Assembly (NCBI GenBank): GCA_028751875.1
Contig: CM054145.1
Coordinates: 866,172-930,171, forward strand
Direction: 5' to 3'
DNA length: 64,000 nt
From: Rapana venosa
Taxonomy: Eukaryota > Mollusca > Gastropoda > Neogastropoda > Muricidae
Part shown: one piece after another, positions 19,784-25,749 of the stretch
Position numbering within the stretch: position 1 is the stretch's first letter
Layout: the number at the start of each line of letters is the position of its first letter
Position numbers and translations under genes: made by a program
The notes under the pieces: generated by a model
What the model was told of the DNA's origin: nothing
The model's database searches: none
Seen by the model: only the letters and a program-made list of their open reading frames with translations

Positions 19784-20133
19784 ACACACAAAAAGCATGC
19801 AACAGTCAAACCTACCAGCGTGTGGCAGACAAAGCATCCCCCTGTATAACCATCTCCTGTGGAAACAGTTGATGTCGCAGTCCATTGACACTGAGGGGCT
19901 GGGAGTTGAAGCCCAGCTGTTTGAAGTACTGCAGTGCCTTGTCCCGGTCCATGACGGATGCCACCAGCACTGCTGCCTGCGCCGCCACTTGCTCACTGCT
20001 CAGTCAATGCTTAGCACCAGCTCCATGGATGCTGGAGCCCCCAGGGAATAGATATCTCACTGGAGAGTGACATCTATCTGCTGCCTGTGTTCACTACAAG
20101 TCCCTGATCTGCTTGCACGAGTCTGCCATCAGT
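239..20133 (-). CDS. ARM/HEAT-like helical protein, partial gene of ten exons
   Basis: Ten exons on the minus strand, listed separately below, join with consistent phase into about 617 codons. The gene is open at both ends: the 3' part lies left of the window and no start exon was found upstream. The product is rich in leucine, alanine and valine with short amphipathic helices, such as LLARPPSPVQEASLCLLQRV and HYVGSLTSGPTLTGAVGHYV, in the style of ARM/HEAT solenoids. One acidic, serine-rich, disordered stretch with a 5-residue repeat interrupts the helices. Exons are GC- and CTG-rich against AT-rich introns. I do not recognise the protein; a scaffold or adaptor role is typical of such folds but is only inference here. 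BRAT1- or MEI1-type ARM proteins are possible relatives that a profile search should test. The introns hold LINEs, SINEs, a piggyBac element and many minisatellites. Confidence 0.7.
413..800. repeat. tandem duplication of ~155 bp with TA tracts
   Basis: Two full and one partial copies begin near 420, 567 and 752. Each starts with a sequence like CTGTCTCCATCCCCCGAGAT, runs through a pyrimidine-rich stretch and ends in a TA dinucleotide tract (536-561 and 703-751). Diverged forms of the same start motif recur near 1670 and 2225, so this is a locally dispersed repeat. Confidence 0.8.
801..1709. other. intron sequence without recognisable gene
   Basis: AT-rich intron of the ARM-like gene. It contains an AG-rich purine tract at 1147-1250, a GT microsatellite at 1388-1409 and a short fragment near 1000-1070 that resembles sequence at 47230-47290. 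I see no exon here. Confidence 0.6.
1710..2141. repeat. 62-bp minisatellite, about seven copies
   Basis: The unit contains GTCAGTCAGTACAGCTGACC and the phrase TCTATCTGTATAGAAACAGA. Copies differ by single bases only, which indicates recent expansion. The unit carries the self-complementary core GTCAGCTGTAC/GTACAGCTGAC. Confidence 0.9.
2142..3212. other. intron sequence with short tracts
   Basis: The stretch holds a CAGA tract at 2275-2300, a GT tract near 2481, paired TAATCCC motifs around 2990-3060 that could fold on each other, and a CT/CA tract at 3180-3213. I see no convincing exon. Confidence 0.55.
3213..3473 (+). mobile_element. tRNA-derived SINE (family 1), internally deleted
   Basis: The copy begins with the pol III A-box-like GGATAGCCTAGTGGTTACAG. 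It then jumps to ATGAGACTATAAACCGAGGT and continues to the family's 3' end, AAGTGCTTATTCCATTATCC followed by ATAAAAGAAT. The B-box region present in the full copy at 32365 is missing. Family 1 is named here only from copies within this window. Confidence 0.85.
3474..3835. repeat. 51-bp minisatellite next to an exon end
   Basis: Six to seven units of 51 bp (some 54 bp) contain GACTGTGCCTAGGACTATTT and TAATGGCTATAAAAAAGGCC. Because the period is a multiple of three, the array is open on both strands. On the minus strand the open frame of the neighbouring exon (3863-4216) runs straight into it. An AAG/AGG tract joins the array to the exon. Confidence 0.9.
3863..4216 (-). CDS. exon of ARM-like gene
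   Basis: The acceptor is GTGTGGGCAG (4226-4217) and the exon starts with the A that completes AG|A from exon 5593-5637. It encodes QASVVVSMLTCLRPG and further helical segments such as LLEAISHYVGSLTSGPTLTG, then a proline- and serine-rich loop, then HQLDAFLQALALLLQ. The 3' end is uncertain: a weak CG|GTCC donor at 3863 gives the phase needed by exon 239-412, but another GT at 3866 exists. If neither is used the frame runs on into the 51-bp array. Confidence 0.75.
4266..4906. repeat. 47-bp minisatellite, about thirteen copies
   Basis: Units contain CCTGTATCTGAGGGTTTGTT followed by CATGGCAAGGTGAAC and ATGTTCATC. Two copies are shortened (near 4718 and 4855). Related unique sequence, with CATCCTGTTAGCA and CGTCCTGTTAGCA, sits just inside each border, so a single ancestral segment was expanded from within. 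Confidence 0.9.
4907..5592. other. intron sequence, nothing recognised
   Basis: About 690 bases of AT-rich intron with no long open frame, no recognised mobile element and no notable tract. Confidence 0.5.
5593..5637 (-). CDS. 45-nt micro-exon of ARM-like gene
   Basis: On the minus strand a CCACAG acceptor precedes G|ATGGTGGCC and the donor is TGCAG|GTCAGT. The exon encodes (W)MVAYVLACLLSSQC(R). The first G completes the TG left by exon 8129-8244, and the final AG is completed by the A that opens exon 3863-4216; skipping it would create a TGA at that junction. The acceptor has a poor pyrimidine tract, so the call rests mainly on phase and on the helical sequence. Confidence 0.55.
5690..5905. 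repeat. ~84-bp tandem repeat with CA tracts
   Basis: Two and a half copies contain CCAGGCCTTGCCTCTGATTG, a CA microsatellite, CCATCCATACCACAGGTCAT and ACAGTACACACACTGCAGCA. Confidence 0.85.
5906..6611. other. intron sequence ending in a CT microsatellite
   Basis: AT-rich sequence without a recognised element. A nearly pure CT tract of about 22 units (6568-6611) abuts the LINE fragment that follows. Confidence 0.6.
6612..8033 (+). mobile_element. I-like LINE fragment with RNase H domain and 3' UTR
   Basis: A broken reading frame from about 6790 shows the order of an RNase H domain: VFTNGSKSEEGVACAAYCPP, TAELGPL, CSDHSQLW and, after frame breaks, ILGHMGIWRNEMVD. In active enzymes the first motif carries an aspartate (TDGS); here it is asparagine, and a stop follows at 7023. 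Non-LTR elements with RNase H belong to the I/Nimb-type group, so that placement is inferred. The 3' UTR runs from about 7150 and its end, with GGCCTCTGTGGTTGGCAGGG, matches three other fragments in the window (22150, 25290 and 26620). Confidence 0.7.
7827..8033 (+). repeat. 42-bp array made from the LINE 3' end
   Basis: Five nearly identical copies of a 42-bp unit containing GATATGGCCTCTGTGGTTGG and CAGGGCTATAGGTGACAG. Elsewhere in the window this segment is single-copy at the LINE 3' terminus, so the array arose after insertion. Confidence 0.9.
8129..8244 (-). CDS. exon of ARM-like gene
   Basis: Acceptor TGTTTCTGTGACAG and donor CCTG|GTCAGT on the minus strand. The 116-base exon starts at phase 0 after exon 10074-10301 and leaves TG. 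It encodes EAYVGVLMALFAHPGLTEEG and VVPVLKGLLRDGP(W), a typical helix-turn-helix pair. Its 5' half is copied several times just upstream (8245-8660). Confidence 0.85.
8245..8660 (-). repeat. tandem partial copies of an exon 5' half with acceptor
   Basis: Three degraded copies lie near 8340-8425, 8456-8500 and 8600-8660. Each contains parts of the exon at 8129-8244, including CTCCTCTGTCAGGCC on the plus strand, followed by CTCCTGTCACAG or a close variant, which is the acceptor region. They are separated by copies of ATGCTGATCATTACATAATG. None keeps the exon's own donor. Confidence 0.85.
8740..9600 (-). mobile_element. RTE-like LINE fragment (reverse transcriptase)
   Basis: On the minus strand at 9114-9323 a peptide with TFITFIDCSKTFDNV and MGFPKHLVSLI corresponds to the reverse transcriptase palm start that normally reads FIDYSKAFD. 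The flanks on both sides (frames at 8939-9142 and 9348-9602) look like further parts of the same element with frame breaks. A piece near 8755-8800 also occurs near 35225-35270. The clade is inferred from the motif style. Confidence 0.6.
9601..9930 (-). repeat. probable degraded repeat, family unknown
   Basis: A 330-base open stretch on the minus strand between the LINE fragment and exon 10074-10301. Its peptide resembles neither the ARM-like protein nor a known enzyme. I treat it as a continuation of the LINE or as another repeat. Confidence 0.3.
10074..10301 (-). CDS. exon of ARM-like gene
   Basis: A run of about 17 C residues followed by AG forms the acceptor, and the donor is CATCAGG|GTAAGG. 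The exon is exactly 76 codons, phase 0 at both ends, and follows exon 11299-11493. It encodes MRELDYVAVRERVAVEVYPS, HTACCLLRSLARDAGLAARI and SLFLLQQLRDASPPI, a clear helical-repeat pattern. The homopolymeric polypyrimidine tract is unusual. Confidence 0.9.
10302..10933. other. intron sequence, nothing recognised
   Basis: After the G/C homopolymer (10304-10320) there is a short direct duplication of GTTTCAGCATTGGCC (about 10386 and 10411) and then plain intron sequence. Confidence 0.55.
10934..11290. repeat. long interrupted CA microsatellite
   Basis: About 355 bases of ACAC with AGGCACAC and CTCACA interruptions. It ends 9 bases from the donor of exon 11299-11493, so it occupies the start of that intron. 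Confidence 0.95.
11299..11493 (-). CDS. exon of ARM-like gene
   Basis: Acceptor TTCTCTGCTGTCTACAG and donor GATAAG|GTGAGG, both strong. The exon is 65 codons, phase 0 at both ends. It encodes LQALLARPPSPVQEASLCLL, QRVLEV, VVQRTSLVNTVMDLMM and ASSVRVTAMGLMDK. The acceptor sequence is the unit of the array that follows directly upstream. Confidence 0.92.
11494..12219 (-). repeat. minisatellite of ~26 copied splice acceptors
   Basis: Units of 23 to 29 bp contain, on the minus strand, CTGTTCTCTGCTGTCTACAG, which is the polypyrimidine tract and AG of exon 11299-11493. About 26 copies are present with length variants. The two leftmost-in-transcription copies (12170-12215) carry CTGTCTGACAG variants. 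Only the last copy borders the coding sequence. Confidence 0.95.
12285..13776 (-). mobile_element. piggyBac element with TTAA duplications, defective
   Basis: The element is bounded by TTAA at 12285-12288 and 13773-13776, and its ends are inverted: CCCTTTACCATT on the left and AATGGGAAAGGG on the right. TTAA target duplication is the hallmark of piggyBac. Inside, on the minus strand at 12839-13177, the peptide FFQIVADETNKYARQ, IRAYLSVLIMMGIKRLP and YWSTDLRFSELWIS matches the N-terminal part of the piggyBac transposase domain. An acidic upstream peptide (13330-13480) fits the transposase N-terminus. The catalytic C-terminal half is missing, so the copy is internally deleted at about 1.48 kb. 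Confidence 0.9.
13680..13772. repeat. piggyBac subterminal GCGGGC repeats
   Basis: Two related blocks containing GGCGGGCTGCGGCGGGTA and GCGGCGGGCTACGGTGGGTA precede the right terminal inverted repeat. They stand out by GC content. A TATAAATA between them could read as a TATA-like box for either strand. Confidence 0.65.
13840..14310. repeat. degenerate short repeat of ACAGTTATACTGT type
   Basis: About 470 bases are built from variants of ACAGTTATACTGT and ACAGCTATAGTGT. The units are partly palindromic and drift strongly in sequence, unlike the neighbouring array. Confidence 0.8.
14311..14631. repeat. 80-bp minisatellite, four copies
   Basis: Units contain ACAGATATTTGCACAGTCAT, CACACCACACAATGATGATG and CTTCTATACTGTAACTGACC with few differences. 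The last bases (TGACCAACCTGCTGCAGTTT) recur near 14880 as a separate partial duplication. Confidence 0.92.
14632..16352. other. long intron segment, nothing recognised
   Basis: The stretch contains a diverged duplicate of CTGCTGCAGTTT...GAGGCTTAGATG (14629 and 14889) and a G-rich tract at 15520-15540. There is no supported exon or named mobile element. Confidence 0.5.
16353..16498 (-). CDS. exon of ARM-like gene
   Basis: Acceptor TGGTGTCCCCGTCAG and donor AACCAG|GTTCAC. The exon begins with GA, which completes the G left by exon 18363-18739, and ends at phase 0. It encodes LTLDKLLLLLERQQKRPRS, STLARLVASSLPADTEP and LCSRHLNQ, which then continues into LQALLARP of exon 11299-11493. Confidence 0.88.
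16680..17388. repeat. 36-bp minisatellite, about nineteen copies
   Basis: Units contain CTGTAAATGGACTTTGATAC followed by GTTTACATAAGTAAAG. Variants alternate CATACATATAAG and GATACGTTTACA in the middle, so two subfamilies are interspersed in the first half and one dominates the second. It lies in the intron upstream of exon 16353-16498. Confidence 0.93.
17573..17700 (-). mobile_element. SINE family 1 remnant
   Basis: CAAGATGTTCTGCTTGCATC and GTTTATAGTCTCATCC are diverged versions of the central part of the full SINE on the minus strand. Both ends are lost. Confidence 0.6.
17820..18362. other. intron with short direct duplications
   Basis: A 75-bp segment with CATGATATAGTTCCATTCCT occurs twice (about 18043 and 18118). 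The rest is AT-rich sequence up to the donor of exon 18363-18739. Confidence 0.6.
18363..18739 (-). CDS. exon of ARM-like gene, disordered region with coding repeat
   Basis: Acceptor ATCTCTGCCAG and donor GAGGAAG|GTGAGC. The exon starts with T, completing the TG of exon 19816-19995, and leaves one G. It encodes an acidic, low-complexity linker (QPEDSDLPEGSPDDWTEV, then WESEDTDLRDTDRHSDSDEE) that interrupts the helical segments. In its middle the five-residue unit HTERG (once HTEKG) is repeated six times from a 15-bp DNA repeat at 18542-18631. The frame stays open throughout. Confidence 0.88.
18542..18631 (-). repeat. 15-bp coding minisatellite, six copies
   Basis: Six units of CGTGTGGCCTCTCTC (plus strand; one has TCGGTGTGGCCTTTC) lie inside the exon and add five residues each. 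Frame is preserved because the period is 15. Confidence 0.93.
18740..19815. other. intron, mostly unremarkable
   Basis: A duplicated segment with ACATTTTGAGTACA and GTATTTTTG occurs at about 19640 and 19703, and a CA microsatellite is at 19753-19782. No exon is supported. Confidence 0.5.
19816..19995 (-). CDS. exon of ARM-like gene
   Basis: Donor CGCTG|GTAGGT. The acceptor is best placed at GAGCAG|T (19995), because its phase matches both the 36-nt exon upstream and the internal frame; two other AGs lie within 5 bases. It encodes EQVAAQAAVLVASVMDRDKA, LQYFKQLGFNSQPLSVNGLR and FPQEMVIQGDALSAT. An in-frame TGA nine bases further upstream limits extension. Confidence 0.8.
20098..20133 (-). CDS. 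36-nt micro-exon of ARM-like gene (tentative)
   Basis: A strong acceptor (TTGTTGTCTTCTTCAACAG) is followed by 36 bases encoding LMADSCKQIRD and a GTAGTG donor. Phase fits the following exon exactly, giving LMADSCKQIRDFEQVAAQAA. The exon is short, so chance agreement is possible. No exon further upstream could be found. Confidence 0.5.
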
Positions 20134-20519
20134 CTGTTGAAGAAGACAACAAATGTTATATGTCAAAAAAAGTAACTTAACAGAAATAGCCAACATATTA
20201 CAAAGGTTATTGCCACCACATTATCTCCTTTTAGGGAGAGGCTGTTGGTATTGGAGGCAGATTTGTTTTGAGATGAGAAAGCTGGTGAAAGGCAGAAAAT
20301 GATTAAGAAACTAAGCAGGAAAAGATATTTCTTATAGAATCTTAAATGGCCACAATAACCACTATAAAATGAATGAAAAACAACAGGAAAACAGCATTCA
20401 TCTGCATACATCTCCTACATTTTTCAAAGTCATGCTTGTCCGCTGCCAGGAGCATGACTGGTTTCTTTGATCTCTGAAAGATTTCATCTACAGATGATGT
20501 GACAGGAGTGTTCAGAAAA
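20134..20519. other. intron sequence, nothing recognised
   Basis: About 390 bases of AT-rich sequence. It starts with the pyrimidine-rich acceptor region of the 36-nt exon (minus strand) and holds no other supported feature. Confidence 0.45.
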
Positions 20520-21190
20520 CAATCACTAATTCACTTGCACAAGAGTCTGCTGTGGGCTCAATAGGACGTCTGGGACAGCACAGAAAACATCATCCAGTTC
20601 ATAAATGAGTTTTGGACGTTGCTCCAATAAGTTAACCAACACATCAAGTGTTTGTATCTTTTGGGCCTGGTTGAGGCTGGGATAGATTAGGAAGCAAAGA
20701 GTACAGCGTAGAGTGTAGCCCTCCCTGTCAAGTGGTCTCAAAGCTGGTGCATCTTCATAGTGTCATTGCTATAGCATCATCATTACTATCCACCATCAAG
20801 CATGAAAAATTGTCTTGAATTTGGTGGCCTGTTGTTCAGGTGTCATGATGATTTCAGGGTTGGTTTTCCACGCACTTCCACACCTGGGGAGTTCGTGTCC
20901 AAGCCTTCAAGGGAGACAGTTCTTAGAAAGATGTCATGATTGTTTCCACAGCCTATGGACTTCTTACTTGATCTGGCTGTACAACTGTGTATTGTCATCA
21001 GTAAGGGGTTTAGTAGGTGGTGCTCTGCATAAGATGGGTTGAAACAGGTATTAGTGAACACCACTGAAGTCACCCTGCAGAAGTGCAGGGCTTATCTGGT
21101 TTATGGCCTTGACCTGTGTTGAAGCGGCCTTACATTCATGAACTCCCTGTGAACTCTGGACCTAAGAACACACAAGAAGCCAGGGTGTGG
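20520..21190 (+). mobile_element. dispersed repeat R1, copy 1
   Basis: About 670 bases match, with many changes, the stretch at 28490-29230. Shared landmarks include GTGGGCTCAATAGGACGTCT against ATGGGCTCATTGGGAAGACT, a ...GTGGTCTCAAA... motif, and CATCAGTAAGGGGTTTAGTA against CATCAGTAGGGGGCTTAGTA. An open minus-strand frame at 20526-20741 lies inside the repeat and has a counterpart in the other copy, so it is not an exon. A SINE or a LINE 3' end is possible. Confidence 0.65.
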
Positions 21191-21199
21191 CTGGAATCT

Positions 21200-21475
21200 T
21201 CATCTTCCTTTTTTGTCATGTTTCTCCCAGGGGAGGTTTGACATTGATGAGCCTTCTCCATCTCTCTCTGTTTTGGGCTTCCTCCTTATTTATGCCCCTT
21301 TCTCTAAGATCATCTGCAATACAGGTAGCCCAGGTTTTGCTAGATCTTCCCTTTGGTCTCTTTCCATCCACTACGAAGTTCATTGCTCTTTTTATGATGT
21401 GGTGGTCTGCTTTCTGTTGAACGTGCCCAAACCAGCGCAGTCTATTGCTACTAGCTACAGACTTTAGGGTGTGGC
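21200..21475 (-). mobile_element. RTE-like LINE 3' coding fragment
   Basis: The minus strand encodes HHIKRAMNFVVDGKRPKGRS, SKTWATCIADDLRERGINKE and RERWRRLINV, the usual C-terminal tail of RTE-type reverse transcriptases (a GKRxRGRPxxTW motif, then an RxxWRxLI motif). Only this end is present. Confidence 0.75.
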
Positions 21476-21533
21476 TGGAATGGTGGTATCAAAAAGCAAC
21501 ATTGAAATTGGAATAGCTGGACAGGTACATCAC

Positions 21534-22045
21534 AAAAAATCATGCAGGATGTAAACAGATAACGCTGTCCTTGCACACAGATTTCTAGGTGGCTCTAGGC
21601 ATTTTTTAGGTTACTACACAAAGATCATGCAGGGTGTAAACAGATAGCGCCGTCCTTGCACACAGAATTCTAGGTGGCTCTAGGCATTTTTTAGGTTACT
21701 ACACAAAGATCATGCAGGGTGTAAACAGATAGCGCCGTCCTTGCACACAGAATTCTAGGTGGCTCTAGGCATTTTTTAGGTTACTACACAAAGATCATGC
21801 AGGGTGTAAACAGATAGCGCCGTCCTTGCACACAGAATTCTAGGTGGCTCTAGGCATTTTTTAGGTTACTACACAAAGATCATGCAGGGTGTAAACAGAT
21901 AACGCTGTCCTTGCACACAGAATTCTGTGTGGCTCTAGGCATTTTCTAGGTTACTACACAGAAGATCATGCAGGGTGTAAACAGATAACGCTGTCCTTGC
22001 ACACAGAATTCTATGTGGCTCTAGGCATTTTTTAGGTTACTACAC
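21534..22045. repeat. 85-bp minisatellite, six copies
   Basis: Units contain ATCATGCAGGGTGTAAACAG, GCGCCGTCCTTGCACACAGA and GGCTCTAGGCATTTTTTAGG. The central copies are nearly identical and the outer ones carry AACGCTGTC in place of AGCGCCGTC, which indicates expansion from the centre. Confidence 0.93.
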
Positions 22046-22149
22046 AGAAGGTAAAGAAATGTATGAAAAGTTGAAAATAACAGCCGCCTTCTGATATATA
22101 CTGAATATGAAATGGGTGTCTATTTTACTGTTCCTTGAATCAGAGTCTG

Positions 22150-22290
22150 TGCCATTTTCACCCTGTATAGTGTTGCACAGTTAAAATCTGAGATTTTTTT
22201 TTTATTATTTCACAAGGTGGCAGCCCCAATGTGGCCTCTATGGTTGGCAGGGCTATAAATAACAAGACTGGATTGGATTGGATTGCCACA
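22150..22290 (+). mobile_element. I-like LINE 3' end
   Basis: GTGGCCTCTATGGTTGGCAG followed by GGCTATAAATAACAAGACTG and a GGATT repeat tail matches the 3' terminus of the element at 6612-8033. The copy is heavily 5'-truncated. Confidence 0.8.
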
Positions 22291-22429
22291 GCACAAGCAA
22301 TTAAAAAGGTAAAGATGTTCCCATAACCTATTCGGTCACTGGGGAACAAGGTGTTTGAGACCTCAGCTTCTCTTGCGGCCAGCATTTTGAGGGCAGCACC
22401 AATCACCTCTCCCTCGCTGTTTTACCTTA

Positions 22430-22605
22430 CCTGTCCCTAAAGATGGCAGGTACCCAATTTAAAGCTAGGTGAACTGGGGGACTGTATTGAAACCAAGGCA
22501 CACAAACTTTAACCCATCCATGAGGTAACCATGCTCAGTGCTGCTTAACCTTAGTTTGGGGAGAGCCAGTGATCTGACCACTGAGCTACCCTCTCTGACT
22601 GATTT
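22430..22605 (-). mobile_element. tRNA-like SINE, diverged
   Basis: The minus strand begins with GGTAGCTCAGTGGTCAGATC, a tRNA D-arm/A-box sequence, and continues with CTCCCCAAACTAAGG. The B box is not clear. Confidence 0.55.
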
Positions 22606-24304
22606 CAGCATGACATCACTGAGCATTTAAAAGAAAGAAAGAAGTAGCAGAAAACTGATAAAAAAATCCTCTGGGTTTTTGTTTGTTGGGGTTTTGGTTT
22701 TTTTGTCTGAGCCTTATTGCTCTTTCATAACACCCCCCCCCCCCCCCCCCCAGCCTCTTTAACAACATATTTGAGGCCTTGGGGCCAAAACAAGTGAAAA
22801 GGCTTGGACAAAACAAACCACCAAAAAATATATTAAAAAATGGTGAGCTCGTTTTGGGAAGGGGGGGAGGGGGGGGAGAGCAATAAGGCTCTGACAAAAC
22901 ACAAACAGGTAACTCTTTTATCTGTTTTTCTCTACTTTCTTCTTGATGTCTTTCTTCCTTTTGACTTCTCAATAAGACACAATGGAATCAGTCATATATT
23001 TGATATGTAGGCCTATTTTTTAGTCAACCAAAATCACCAAAATTTTAATTAGGCTACATAGGCTAGATCAAAACCATTCCACCTTAGGTGACTTTACCAG
23101 ACTAGTACATGACAGCCTTAGCCCAACTACTTAATGATTCTTAAACTGTAGGCTACTCCTCTTCCTTTTCTTGTGCTACAGCTAAATGTTGGTTACTCAA
23201 GTAGGCTATATAGGCCCCTATGAAATAGATCCAGATTCAGATCTAAGCCTGCAGAAGAGCCATCTCTGAAATTACGTCAGCTACTCACGTTCAGTTTGAT
23301 ATCCCATCATAGCACAAAGTGAAGCATTCCTTGATGAGGCAACAAAATCCAAATCTTTGCAAGAAAGTAACCACATGTAATATTATGGCTGTGTTTGCTA
23401 TTCTCATTCATAATAGTTTTCGAATTACATCTGCCATCTTGTTCTCCAAGTTAACTGTTGATGCAAAAACAATCATTAGTCAGATCTAAGAGTGCTTGGG
23501 CCAACCAGAAACGTCGACAGAAACGACTCATTAAGTCGGCCCAGGCCTACCAAGCTAGGCACAAGGCAGCTGCGCGTGATGATGCACCTGTTGTTAAATG
23601 GTGCGACCTTTCTTTTTTTTTCTTCTTTTTTATCGTACACCCACGGCCACGCAAAAGTCCTCGAGTCCTCAGGGGTTTTATAATATATAGATCTAAATAA
23701 ATATATAGATCTAATACATCTAAACAGTCAATCAATTCCTAACTTCCAGAATTCGGACTTTATAACCCACGCTGTGGTTAGGCCCTTACGGAAGAGCCTA
23801 ACTGTGATTGCTGTCTCACTATTTTCATATACTACATTATATTTGACTGCCCTTTCTTTTAAACATCTGAATAACAGGTTGTCCATTGTTTCCCTTACAG
23901 ATGACTTAAACGCACTGAAAAGCCTCCAGATTGTTGTTGTTATATTTTTGTTATATCATTTCTTGTATTACAATATCTTTAATAAACGAAAGTATGAAGT
24001 TACTTCAGAGCCTTCTCTTTTGCCTATATAATTCCTTTTCTTTATTTTTTTTTAAACCCTTTCTTGTCAACAACAATGTTTATGAATATCCAAGAGTGTT
24101 GTTTTTTTTTAATCAAATGATAAGCAACAAATAGGCCTATCATATCCAGTAACAAAGAAAATAAAACACTGTCTCAGATACTTTTCCAAACAAACGTTCA
24201 CAAACGTCTAGGAGTTAAGAAAAATATACCACATCTAACATATCTAAGCGGTTTCACAACTCCGTCCGTCTCCGAAAGGCCTAGATATACAATATATGTT
24301 CCTG
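22606..24304. other. intergenic or intronic AT-rich sequence
   Basis: Holds a C homopolymer (22732-22751) and a related G-rich tract at 22858-22880, both flanked by TTTTGTCTGAGCC/GGCTCTGACAAAA sequences, which suggests an inverted duplicate of about 150 bases. A basic open peptide (QKRRQKRLIKSAQAYQARHK at about 23500) has no splice support. No gene is called. Confidence 0.5.
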
Positions 24305-24425
24305 TTCCGCTTTTCGTAAGAGTAAGCCATTGTGTGCCAGTGGAAACACATGACAGAATTTACAAAACTACACACACACGGGGACTGATGTAAAAAACAA
24401 CAACACGTAAGTGCTTATTCCATTG
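24305..24425 (+). mobile_element. SINE family 1, 3' part
   Basis: From GCTTTTCGTAAGAGTAAGCC to AGTGCTTATTCCATTGT. Only the 3' third of the element is kept. Confidence 0.8.
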
Positions 24426-25289
24426 TGATGGTGTGGTAAAGTAGACTACCTCCCATGCATCAGTGACTGTTACTATTTTGGGACACACCTGCAAATTGTG
24501 CAGCGCTTTGTTTCGTTGGGTGGTGGTTGAAAACTGCCCGATGCATACACTTTGCCCTTGCGGTAGAATTAATATATATACAGCCTCCGTTTAAGAAACC
24601 ACATCATACTGTGTTGTCATAGCCGAGAAGTTGTACAGAGCAGTGACAGTTCAAATATCTCTACTCTGTTACACCAACATCCTCGATATAAAAGAATAAA
24701 ATACAGAAAATATATGAAATGTGAGCCAAGGGAAATAAGTTTGTCAAAACTGGATCTCGTTCAAACGCCAGACATTCCTCATAGCTATACCCTTCCCCCC
24801 TTCCCATATTCCTGACGTTCCTGTCACACTGTTCCCATGCCGCTGATTTTAATATTTCCATCTCCATCCATAACAAGATTCGTCGTCATATCCCAAGAGT
24901 TAAATTGTGTAAGGGCAAATGTGCTGTGAGGCAAAAATATGTGCCTTGGAATCCGCCACCCTGCCTTAACCATTTCGTAGCGCTGTGGGATCTAGATCTT
25001 GGGCTGCATGTGACATCAAGTCACCTCCAACCTTGTCACACACACACACACACATCAAGACAGCAACAGCGATGTTAAGAGTGACACCGCGAAAGTATAA
25101 CATTAGCACCAGCATAGTACACACACACACACACTCGGGCGCGCGTCTGAAACCACTATTTAGTGGAAGGAAGAACTAATATATATTTATATCGGCATAC
25201 GTCAGTTTATGTACAAATGGAAAGAACAGAATGCTTAGGTCAAACCATTCATCATCCCTTTTCCTCATCACACCACACAATCATTTCAT
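24426..25289. other. sequence without recognised gene
   Basis: A short CTCGATATAAAAGAATAAAA near 24680 resembles the SINE family 1 tail. Two CA tracts lie at 25038-25053 and 25121-25134. I could not support an exon, although the region is less repetitive than its surroundings and could hold 5' sequence of the ARM-like gene. Confidence 0.4.
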
Positions 25290-25365
25290 TCAAACCAATC
25301 CAATCTTGCTGTTTATAGCCGGACGACCACAGAGGCCATATCGGGGCTGTCATCTTGTTTTATTT
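25290..25365 (-). mobile_element. I-like LINE 3' end
   Basis: CCAATCCAATCTTG, then GACCACAGAGGCCATATCGG, is the reverse complement of the I-like element's 3' terminus with its GATTG-type tail. Confidence 0.8.
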
Positions 25366-25463
25366 TTAAAAAACCAACCACACCATTTATTCAATACATT
25401 GGTTTAAAGACACTTTCAGTCAAAGTATTAGGTCTATGGCTTTTCTTTCTGTTAGAGCATCTG

Positions 25464-25464
<1 letters not shown>

Positions 25465-25520
<56 letters not shown>
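25465..25520. repeat. compound CT/CA microsatellite
   Basis: A pure CT run passes directly into a pure CA run. Confidence 0.95.
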
Positions 25521-25521
<1 letters not shown>

Positions 25522-25629
25522 TATGTATTCTTTGCAATATGCCGTTTTTGGTTATTGTTGGGTTGTATTGCTATTGCGCAACAGTGTAGACGCAGCCTGG
25601 GGAATACTGTACTGACAATAATATGCGAT

Positions 25630-25749
25630 GCAGCCTAAGGTATAGGGCCGCCTAAGGTGTAGTAAACGTTGCAGCCTACGTACGATGCAGTAAGGCTGCA
25701 ACGTATATTATACCTTAGGCGACCACTGTCGTTTTATACTTTAGGCTGC
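25630..25749. repeat. 120-bp fold-back (MITE-like) element
   Basis: The left arm starts GCAGCCTAAGGTATAGGG and includes GCCTAAGGTGTAGTA and ACGTTGCAGCCTAC. The right arm contains the reverse complements GTAAGGCTGCAACGT, TATACCTTAGGC and ATACTTTAGGCTGC. The arms pair along nearly the full length around a small loop near 25680. It has no coding capacity. A non-autonomous DNA transposon is a possibility; no other copy is seen here. Confidence 0.75.

Noticed and set aside
20526..20741. An open minus-strand frame with a plausible helical peptide directly upstream of the ARM-like exons
   Set aside because: The same sequence pattern occurs in the dispersed repeat at 28490-29230, the acceptor side has no pyrimidine tract, and the frame is explained by the repeat.
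1..22045. Regularly spaced repeats as possible CRISPR arrays
   Set aside because: Units are directly tandem without unique spacers, the window is clearly eukaryotic and no cas-like genes are present.
23458..23700. Basic peptide with KRRQKRLIKSAQAYQARHK
   Set aside because: No matching acceptor-donor pair with linked phase was found, and the frame ends in a T homopolymer. Left unassigned.
24661..24876. Minus-strand frame beginning near MEMEILKSAAWEQ as a possible first exon of the ARM-like gene
   Set aside because: No donor fits the phase required further downstream, and the end resembles the SINE tail.
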